Assembly: GCA_027066325.1 (NCBI GenBank)
Contig: JAMONY010000080.1
Span: forward strand, 1 to 61,497
Length of the DNA: 61,497 nt
From: Helicobacteraceae bacterium
Lineage (GTDB): Bacteria; Campylobacterota; Campylobacteria; Campylobacterales; Sulfurimonadaceae
Reading direction: 5' to 3'
Shown here: piece by piece, positions 56,050 through 61,497 of the stretch
Position numbering within the stretch: the first letter of the stretch is position 1
How the letters are laid out: each line of letters opens with the position of its first letter
Made by a program: the position numbers and the translations under genes
Notes under the pieces: model-generated
Seen by the model: the letters and a program-made list of their open reading frames with translations, nothing else
Databases searched by the model: none
What the model was told of the DNA's origin: nothing

Positions 56050-56208
56050 CCTCTATAAAGATTTAGAGAGTTACCAGTAGACTCTTTTTGGTTGCTATAT
56101 GGATATAATTATCTTCATATAGAAGTTAAAAAAGAGCTCTATCTACAGGCTATATGCCTGATCGTCATTAGTGTTTTTGCGCTGGTAACTCTCTGAGTCT
56201 TTAAGAGG
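56050..56208 (+). ncRNA. Large structured RNA element upstream of rplU-rpmA
   Basis: Bases 56050-56077 pair with 56182-56208 in a nearly continuous 27-bp helix with one bulged A and two G-U pairs, enclosing about 104 bases. Inside I see a stem CTCTTTTT (56082-56089) with AAAAAGAG (56129-56136), extended below by TAGA/TCTA. It is capped by CTATATG/CATATAG (56095-56101, 56116-56122) and GATA/TATC. A separate hairpin CAGGC/GCCTG lies at 56146-56160. This makes a junction-type fold. A 21-base unpaired strand (56161-56181) closes it. The rplU ribosome site starts 18 bases after the helix. It could be an L21-responsive leader or an independent RNA, for instance 6S-like, because a long closing helix, bubble with a small hairpin and terminal stem fit. 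I cannot decide. Confidence 0.65.
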
Positions 56209-56239
56209 TTTCTCTATCTTTATCACGAAGGAGATTTTT

Positions 56240-56548
56240 ATGTACGCAATCATAAAAAATGGCGGCAAGCAGTATAAGGTTGAAGAGGGTGATATCATCT
56301 CTTTTGACAAGATGAGCCTAGAGGCAAAAGATAGCGTAGAGTTTAAAGAGGTTCTAGCTATACATGCTGGTGAGCTTAAAACTGGTACGCCATTTATTGC
56401 AGGTGCAGTTGTGACAGGCGAAGTTATCAATGAGATGAGAGAGAAGAAAGTTCTTATTTTCAAAAAGCGTCGTCGTAAAGATAGTAAAGTTAAACGCGGA
56501 TTTCGTAGAAGCGTAACGCGTGTTCGCATAACTAAGATAGCAGCATAA
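56240..56548 (+). CDS. rplU: 50S ribosomal protein L21
   Basis: The 102-residue protein begins [18 protein letters not shown] and ends [15 protein letters not shown], as L21 does. The ribosome site GAAGGAG lies at 56227-56233. It is preceded by a structured leader and followed by rpmA 10 bases later. Confidence 0.98.
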   Translation: MYAIIKNGGKQYKVEEGDIISFDKMSLEAKDSVEFKEVLAIHAGELKTGTPFIAGAVVTGEVINEMREKKVLIFKKRRRKDSKVKRGFRRSVTRVRITKIAA

Positions 56549-56558
56549 GGAGAGAAAG

Positions 56559-56813
56559 ATGGCACACAAAAAAGGTCAAGGTAGTACACAGAATAACCGT
56601 GATTCAGCTGGTCGTAGGTTAGGCGTTAAAAAGTATGGTGGTGAGAGTGTTCGTGCTGGAAATATCATAGTTCGCCAAAGAGGCACTAGAATTCATCCAG
56701 GTAAAAACATAGGCATGGGCAAAGATCACACTCTATATGCTCTTATAGATGGCATTGTTGCATTTGAACGCAAAGACAAGACGCGTAAACAAGTTAGTAT
56801 TATTGCCGCTTAA
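56559..56813 (+). CDS. rpmA: 50S ribosomal protein L27
   Basis: The 84-residue protein begins [20 protein letters not shown] and contains [22 protein letters not shown], standard L27. The initial MAHKKG shows no N-terminal extension, so no Prp-type cleavage is needed. The obg gene that often follows rpmA is absent; nadE follows instead. Confidence 0.98.
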   Translation: MAHKKGQGSTQNNRDSAGRRLGVKKYGGESVRAGNIIVRQRGTRIHPGKNIGMGKDHTLYALIDGIVAFERKDKTRKQVSIIAA

Positions 56814-56834
56814 GTAGAGCTTGTTGCTCTGCTT
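56812..56834 (+). terminator. Terminator of the rplU-rpmA operon
   Basis: The 9-bp stem AAGTAGAGC / GCTCTGCTT (one G-U pair) with a 5-base loop overlaps the rpmA TAA. It is followed by a T-rich stretch, so termination is likely though the T-run is interrupted. Confidence 0.55.
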
Positions 56835-56950
56835 TAATTGACTTATACACCTTTTCTCTACTATTTCCACTTTTCTTTAAGATTTACCTTTGCTTAAACA
56901 CCAAAATTAGTTATACTTTTATTTAGAATCTTTTTTAGTGAGGTTGCAGT

Positions 56951-57751
56951 TTGAGTAGATATATGGCTATTGCCGACTTTTTAACTCTATTTATAGACAA
57001 TGAAGTACGAAAGTGTGGATTTAAAAAAGTTGTGCTTGGGCTCAGTGGGGGAGTAGACTCTGCTGTAGTTGCACTACTGGCACACAGAGCCTTTGGTGAT
57101 GATCTCTTATGTATCAAAATGCCATCACACTACTCATCTAAAAGCAGCTTAGATGATGCTGATGAGCTCTGTGCTAAGTTTGGATTGCGAAGTGAGACTC
57201 ACTCTATTGCCAAATTACTACAAACTTATGAGAACGATCAGATGAGCAGACTTAGAGTTGGCAACTTTAGCGCTAGAGTTAGAATGGCAACACTATTTGA
57301 TATCAGTGCTAAAGAGGAGGCTCTTGTACTTGGCACTAGCAATAAGAGCGAGCTCATGTTGGGCTACGGTACGCTATTTGGTGATCTATCTAGCGCTATA
57401 AATCCCATAGGAGACCTCTATAAGAGTGAAATTTTTGAACTTGCACGCTATCTTGGTGTATGTGAGTCTATCATCAATAAGCCACCATCAGCAGATCTAT
57501 GGGAGGGACAGAGCGATGAGGAGGATCTAGGGTACAGTTATGCTACTCTAGATGCAGCTCTTGTAAAGCTAGTTGAACATAGGGCAGCGGCAGATGAGCT
57601 TATAGCTGATGGATTTGATAAAAGATTAGTAGATCTTGTGGTTGCTAAGATCTATAAAAATCAGTTTAAGAGAAAGATGCCAATTATTGCTAAATTGACA
57701 ACACGCACCATCAACCATGATTTTAACTATCCACGAGATATTACCCTTTAA
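56951..57751 (+). CDS. nadE: NH3-dependent NAD+ synthetase
   Basis: NadE amidates deamido-NAD, the last step of NAD synthesis. The 266-residue ammonia-dependent form has the P-loop VLGLSGGVDSAVVALL. It also has LGTSNKSELMLGYGTLFGDLSSAINPIGDLYKSEI (read in two halves) and KPPSADLWEGQSDEEDLG. TTG 56951 is spaced 8 bases from GAGG; ATG 56963 is the alternative. No glutaminase domain is fused. The 137-base gap before it holds the L27 terminator and A+T-rich sequence. Confidence 0.95.
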   Translation: MSRYMAIADFLTLFIDNEVRKCGFKKVVLGLSGGVDSAVVALLAHRAFGDDLLCIKMPSHYSSKSSLDDADELCAKFGLRSETHSIAKLLQTYENDQMSRLRVGNFSARVRMATLFDISAKEEALVLGTSNKSELMLGYGTLFGDLSSAINPIGDLYKSEIFELARYLGVCESIINKPPSADLWEGQSDEEDLGYSYATLDAALVKLVEHRAAADELIADGFDKRLVDLVVAKIYKNQFKRKMPIIAKLTTRTINHDFNYPRDITL

Positions 57752-57761
57752 GGAGATTGAG

Positions 57762-58877
57762 ATGAAGATACCATTTTTTAAACAGAATATAGGTCAAAAA
57801 GAGCAGAGAAAGATAGAAGATATCTTAAACAATAGCACACTAGCGGTTGAGACTCTTGAGTCGAGTTGTGAGGATTTTCTTGGAGCCTCTTTTGCACTTG
57901 CAGCTTCACATGGAACAGCCGCTCTTCATCTAGCCATGCTAGCAATTGATCTTAAACGCGGAGATAAAGTTGTCTGCTCAGTCAATGCTCACCCATCTGT
58001 ACCTGAAGTAGTAAGACACTTTGATGCAGAACCTATCTTTATAGATGTTGATGAGTGGACATACAATATAGATCTTGATAAACTAGAGAGCTATCTTGAA
58101 GAGCATAGCGTCAAAAAGCTAAAAGCGGTTATAGTCTCATATATTGCAGGTCAAAGTGTAGATATAGATCGGCTCTATAACATAGGCAAGATATATAATG
58201 TTAAGATAATCGAAGATGCTGCTGATGCTTTTGGAGCGACCTATCAAGGTAAACGCATAGGCTCTTTGGGTGCAGATATTACATGCTTTAGTTTTAGCCC
58301 ATATCTAAAACAGAGTGTAAGTAATGGCGGTCTATTTGTGACTGATGATGAGGAGCTTTATGAGCGTGCAGCACTACTTAGAAACCATGCTATGGTCTAT
58401 GATGAAGATGATCTTGGGTACATATATGATGTTGTAGATATCGGCAATAAGTACACTATGAGTCCACTTGAAGCCGCCTACAATGATGCTCAACTATCAA
58501 GAGTGCCATCAGCCATTAAACGCCAACAAGAGATAGCTGCCACATACAATGAGAAGTTAAAAGCCATCTCACACATTACACTACCAGAGGTGCATCAAGA
58601 TCATAGCTACTCAAACTATATCATCAAGATAGATAAAAACCGTGACTCTTTTGCAAAATCAATGTTAGACTCTGGCATTGAGACAGGGCTTCACTATATA
58701 CCACTACACCTTATGAGCTACTACAAGAGCAAATACTCACTACGGATCAATGATTTTCCAGTAGCTCTTCGTAACTTCCAGCAGGTGTTATCGCTACCTA
58801 TATATGAGGCTCTAAGCGATAAAGAGGTAACATTTATCTGTAAGACTATCATAGAGATAGCTGACAAACGGGTTTGA
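57762..58877 (+). CDS. DegT/DnrJ/EryC1/StrS-type aminotransferase with shifted active-site Lys
   Basis: The start is ATG 57762, behind AAGGAG, not 57717. The 371-residue fold-type I protein has the family outline: FFKQNIGQKE, AASHGTAALHLAML, VDEWTYNID, IIEDAADAFGATYQG and GADITCFSFSP. The catalytic segment reads SFSPYLKQSVSNGG. In ArnB-like members the Lys lies six residues after the Ser (SFHAIK); here that position is Leu and Lys is one residue later. The EDAAHA motif also has Asp for His. It may be a transaminase on nucleotide sugars with a relocated Lys, or a dehydratase-type relative. It lies between nadE and lpxK (overlap 4 bases), which hints at lipid A or surface-sugar chemistry. Confidence 0.85.
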   Translation: MKIPFFKQNIGQKEQRKIEDILNNSTLAVETLESSCEDFLGASFALAASHGTAALHLAMLAIDLKRGDKVVCSVNAHPSVPEVVRHFDAEPIFIDVDEWTYNIDLDKLESYLEEHSVKKLKAVIVSYIAGQSVDIDRLYNIGKIYNVKIIEDAADAFGATYQGKRIGSLGADITCFSFSPYLKQSVSNGGLFVTDDEELYERAALLRNHAMVYDEDDLGYIYDVVDIGNKYTMSPLEAAYNDAQLSRVPSAIKRQQEIAATYNEKLKAISHITLPEVHQDHSYSNYIIKIDKNRDSFAKSMLDSGIETGLHYIPLHLMSYYKSKYSLRINDFPVALRNFQQVLSLPIYEALSDKEVTFICKTIIEIADKRV

Positions 58878-59785
58878 GACGATTTTTTATCTTATGGGGT
58901 GAGCAGTACCTCTACTCTCCAACCCCTCTACAAAAACTACTATCAACCCTACTACTACCGATAAGTTATCTATATTGTGCTTTAGCATTTTTGCGCTATC
59001 GACTAAGTCTGGAACTCGATCTAGGGGTGCCCATTGTTAGCATCGGTAACTTAAGTGTTGGTGGAAGTGGCAAGACGCCACTCACTAGCGCATTGGCACA
59101 AAGATATAAACATAGTGCAATTATATTGCGTGGATATGGGCGCAAAAGCAGAGGTCTTCAGGTAGTAAGTGATGGTAGCAGTGTGCTATGTAGCGTTGAG
59201 GTAAGTGGTGATGAAGCCATGGAGTATGCTCTTAGAGTACCATCATCTATCATCATAGTCAGCGAAGATAGAGTCAAGGGTATCATAAAAGCTAAAGAGC
59301 TTGGAGCTAAAGTTATATTTTTAGATGATGGGTACAGTAAACATAACATCAAAAAACTTGACATCATCATAGAGACTAACACTATATCTAATAGATGTTT
59401 ACCATCAGGCGCATATCGTGAACGGCTATATAGCAACAAAAAAGCTCTAATTATAAGAGATGGCGTAGAGTTTAAAAGGGTAGTTAAGATCAAAAATCCA
59501 GATGATCACATGGTGCTAGTAACTGCCATAGCTAGAGCAGATAGGCTAGATAAATATCTACCTCAATTAAAAGGTAAGTACTACTTTGAAGATCACCACT
59601 ATTTTACTCTCAAAGAGTTACAAGATGCTCTAGACAATAGTAGCGCAGATAAAATCCTGACAACTCTCAAAGATTATGTTAAAATGCGCCAGTTTGATTT
59701 AGAAATAGCTATTATTGAGCTTGAGATTGAGCTCAATAAAAGTCTAATCAATAGTGTCGATAGCTACATAAAGGAGCAGATATGA
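58874..59785 (+). CDS. lpxK: Tetraacyldisaccharide 4'-kinase
   Basis: LpxK phosphorylates the 4' position of the tetraacyl disaccharide to give lipid IVA. The 303-residue inner-membrane-associated protein starts at TTG overlapping the upstream stop. It has an N-terminal membrane-binding helix (LLSTLLLPISYLYCALAF, about 20-37), Walker A SVGGSGKTP (about 62-70), LRGYGRKSRG and the Walker B-like FLDDGYSKHNI. The C-terminus VVLVTAIARADRL-type region and KTLKDYVKM-like end are as in LpxK. It overlaps argB by 4 bases. Confidence 0.93.
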   Translation: MRRFFILWGEQYLYSPTPLQKLLSTLLLPISYLYCALAFLRYRLSLELDLGVPIVSIGNLSVGGSGKTPLTSALAQRYKHSAIILRGYGRKSRGLQVVSDGSSVLCSVEVSGDEAMEYALRVPSSIIIVSEDRVKGIIKAKELGAKVIFLDDGYSKHNIKKLDIIIETNTISNRCLPSGAYRERLYSNKKALIIRDGVEFKRVVKIKNPDDHMVLVTAIARADRLDKYLPQLKGKYYFEDHHYFTLKELQDALDNSSADKILTTLKDYVKMRQFDLEIAIIELEIELNKSLINSVDSYIKEQI

Positions 59786-60633
59786 AAACCAAGATAGATA
59801 CAGTCAAAACACTACTAGAAGCACTCCCTTTCATAAAAGATTTTAGCGAACAGATAGTTGTCATAAAGTATGGTGGAGCAGCACAAAAAGATGAGAGCTT
59901 AAAGGCAAAGTTTGCCAAAGATATACTGCTTATGTACTTAGTTGGCATACGCCCCATCATAGTACATGGTGGTGGTCCAAAAATCACACAGATGCTAGAC
60001 TCACTTGGAGTAGCTACTGAGTTTATAGATGGACAACGCGTAAGTACACCTGAGGTGATGCGTGTTGTTGAGATGGTACTTTGTGGTGATATCAACAATG
60101 AGATAGTGTCACTCCTAAACGCACATGGCGCTAGAGCTGTTGGGCTCAATGGCAAAGATGCACACTTCATAACAGCAAAGCCAAAAGATAGCGCCAAATG
60201 GGGTCTAACAGGCAACATAGATAATGTAAAGGCTACAGTAGTGCAGCGAATGATAAATGAGAAATTTATCCCTGTGATCGCCCCCATAGCAGCATCAACA
60301 ACCGCTGGACATCCAGGCTACAATATCAATGCAGACCTATGCGCTTCACAGATAGCTATTGCGCTTAAAGCAAAAAAAGTGATCTTTATGACTGATACTA
60401 CAGGAGTTTTAGACTCAGACGGCAAGCTTATATCAACAGTAGATAAAGCAAGATTAATAGAGCTTAAAAATAGCGGGACCATACATGGGGGCATGGTGCC
60501 AAAAGTAGATGCCTGCAAAGAAGCGATAGATGGCGGGGTACAAAAAGCTCACATCGTAGATGGTCGCATAGAGCACTCAATCTTACTAGAGCTCTTTACT
60601 GAAGATGGTATTGGCACACAGATAGTGTCCTAA
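59782..60633 (+). CDS. argB: Acetylglutamate kinase
   Basis: ArgB phosphorylates N-acetylglutamate in arginine synthesis. The 283-residue amino acid kinase shows VVIKYGGAAQKD, IIVHGGGPKITQML, LLNAHGARAVGLNGKD, NINADLCASQIAIALKAKKVIFMTDTTGVL in two parts, and GGMVPKVDACKEAIDGGV. It is the first arginine gene seen here; other arg genes are not in the window. It overlaps lpxK by 4 bases. Confidence 0.97.
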   Translation: MKTKIDTVKTLLEALPFIKDFSEQIVVIKYGGAAQKDESLKAKFAKDILLMYLVGIRPIIVHGGGPKITQMLDSLGVATEFIDGQRVSTPEVMRVVEMVLCGDINNEIVSLLNAHGARAVGLNGKDAHFITAKPKDSAKWGLTGNIDNVKATVVQRMINEKFIPVIAPIAASTTAGHPGYNINADLCASQIAIALKAKKVIFMTDTTGVLDSDGKLISTVDKARLIELKNSGTIHGGMVPKVDACKEAIDGGVQKAHIVDGRIEHSILLELFTEDGIGTQIVS

Positions 60634-60658
60634 ACTTACCTAAAAACCTTTTTGTAAA

Positions 60659-61108
60659 ATGAAAAATATAGACAATGCAATATGGACAGAAGATCTAAGA
60701 TCGATAGAGTGGGGTGAACTATCTACCCTGTATCAGATAGCACTACTAGGAGACAAATCACCCAATATGCTAAAAAAAGTGTTTAAAAATAGCATGTTTA
60801 CATATTTTATTTATGACAACAACAAACTTATAGGTGCAGGTAGAGCATTGGCAGATGGTGCAGATAGTGCTTATCTTTGTGATATCGCTATACATCCTGA
60901 GTATCAAGGTATCGGACTTGGCAAAGAGATAACTAAAAAACTGCTTGATTGTGTAAAGAGTTACAATAAAATTATTCTTTTTGCAAGTATCGGGAAAGAG
61001 GGATTTTACTCAAAGTTAGGTTTTGCAAAGATGACTACTGCTATGGCTATATTTAAACACCAAGAGCGTGTTATGGAGATAGGATTGATAGAAAAAGATG
61101 AAATTTAA
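60659..61108 (+). CDS. GNAT-family N-acetyltransferase
   Basis: The 149-residue protein has the acetyl-CoA-binding motif A IHPEYQGIGLGKEITKKLL (about 80-98), with strand IKDNKLIGAGRALADG-like upstream and FYSKLGFAKM near the end. The substrate is unknown. It lies 25 bases after argB, which could hint at a role in amino acid acetylation such as N-acetylglutamate synthesis, but the similarity shown here does not prove it. Confidence 0.88.
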   Translation: MKNIDNAIWTEDLRSIEWGELSTLYQIALLGDKSPNMLKKVFKNSMFTYFIYDNNKLIGAGRALADGADSAYLCDIAIHPEYQGIGLGKEITKKLLDCVKSYNKIILFASIGKEGFYSKLGFAKMTTAMAIFKHQERVMEIGLIEKDEI

Positions 61109-61133
61109 AGAGTTTTACAAGTAGCTCTTTTTT
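61107..61133 (+). terminator. Terminator of the argB-GNAT unit
   Basis: A 6-bp stem AAAGAG / CTCTTT with a 12-base loop starts at the GNAT stop codon and ends in six or more T (61128-61133). Confidence 0.5.
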
Positions 61134-61142
61134 ACCTTACTC

Positions 61143-61364
61143 TTAATATATCGCTATTTTTGTTACATGTTTAACTGATTTTTCAAAATATTTTTGTTTA
61201 ACTTTTAGATACTCTTTATCAGCAAAAAACAGATTCATAGAGTCCTTATCTAAAAAAGAGATTAAAAACACTCTATTGATTGGATCATCCGTTTTGGATT
61301 TAAGAGCCTTTGAAATTATAAAATCATACTCAAAGTTGCCACCATAGCTTTTAAGAATTGACAT
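61143..61364 (-). CDS. Small DUF1330-like protein
   Basis: The 73-residue protein has a pattern of a dimeric alpha/beta barrel: strands VFLISFLDKDSMNLFF and a terminal VKHVTKIAIY, with helix KEYLKVKQKYFEKSVK between. This resembles the DUF1330 fold. It is shorter than the usual 95 residues at the N-terminus. An AAGGA site lies 10 bases before the ATG. It follows the partial membrane gene with 1 base between stop and start. Confidence 0.6.
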   Translation of the reverse strand: MSILKSYGGNFEYDFIISKALKSKTDDPINRVFLISFLDKDSMNLFFADKEYLKVKQKYFEKSVKHVTKIAIY

Positions 61365-61365
61365 A

Positions 61366-61497
61366 TTATTTAATCCTTATTTTTTCAAAAAATACTTTAT
61401 AAAGCGAAATTAGATGCAACCATATAAATATAGGTGCAGCAAAAAATACTGCTAAAAACAGATTGTGTCCCGAACCAATATCCCCTAGTATAACAAA
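61366..61497 (-). CDS. Membrane protein, C-terminal fragment (start outside window)
   Basis: An open frame from the right edge gives 43 residues ending in FFEKIRIK and TAA. They form at least one membrane helix (NLFLAVFFAAPIFIWLHLI). The stop is followed after one base by the ATG of the DUF1330-like gene, so the two belong together. Too short to name a family. Confidence 0.55.
   Translation of the reverse strand, partial: FVILGDIGSGHNLFLAVFFAAPIFIWLHLISLYKVFFEKIRIK

Overview
The window looks like a chromosome segment of a free-living member of the Campylobacterota (epsilonproteobacteria), close to the Sulfurimonas/Sulfurovum type. The evidence is low G+C content, very compact coding with many 4-bp overlaps, a DUF3972-type protein beside tgt, an ArsRS-type two-component pair, a short PriA, a pgk-tpiA-fabI run, and frequent TTG/GTG starts. 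No tRNA, rRNA, insertion sequence, prophage or CRISPR array was seen. The taxonomic call is an inference from gene content.

Region 1 (1-9363, all minus strand) is the most unusual part. Two separately terminated tetraheme cytochrome genes are followed by a tight run: an NHL-propeller lipoprotein, a third tetraheme cytochrome, a SurA/PpiC-like prolyl isomerase, a 579-residue outer-membrane beta-barrel, a second NHL propeller, and a large multiheme cytochrome that runs off the left edge. It reads as a system for exporting, folding and wiring cytochromes through the outer membrane, that is, a candidate extracellular electron conduit or cytochrome filament locus.

Region 2 (9534-23737) is mostly housekeeping: purH, nadB, a DciA-like DUF721 protein, uvrC, a DEDDh exonuclease and priA. 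Between uvrC and the exonuclease is a four-gene phosphorelay operon (Aer/CetB-like PAS protein, double-Hpt protein, NIT-domain hybrid kinase, CheY-like receiver). A further response regulator lies after priA.

Region 3 (24060-28364) encodes two secreted proteins: a 1092-residue lipoprotein with a Ser-rich stalk, cadherin-like domains and about 17 ELWxSDG propeller repeats, and a Cys-rich secreted protein of unknown function.

Region 4 (28370-40030) holds tcdA, surE, an ArsRS-like two-component pair, ung, and two oligopeptide ABC permease genes (dppC-like and dppB-like). The two permease genes are separated by ung and a plus-strand group: TerB-like protein, Tat-exported multicopper oxidase lipoprotein and beta-lactamase-fold lipoprotein. 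A porin follows.

Region 5 (40059-54968) holds fabI, tpiA, pgk, nadD, rsfS, feoAB behind a Fur-like box, malic enzyme, an NhaC-type antiporter that probably starts at ATA, an L,D-transpeptidase, a DUF350 protein, and a pdxA-pdxJ-tgt run.

Region 6 (55029-61497) holds efp, ridA, a large structured RNA element in front of rplU-rpmA, then nadE, a DegT-family aminotransferase with an odd active site, lpxK, argB, a GNAT acetyltransferase and two small or partial genes at the right edge.

NAD synthesis is represented by nadB, nadD and nadE at three separate sites, and pyridoxal phosphate synthesis by pdxA and pdxJ.
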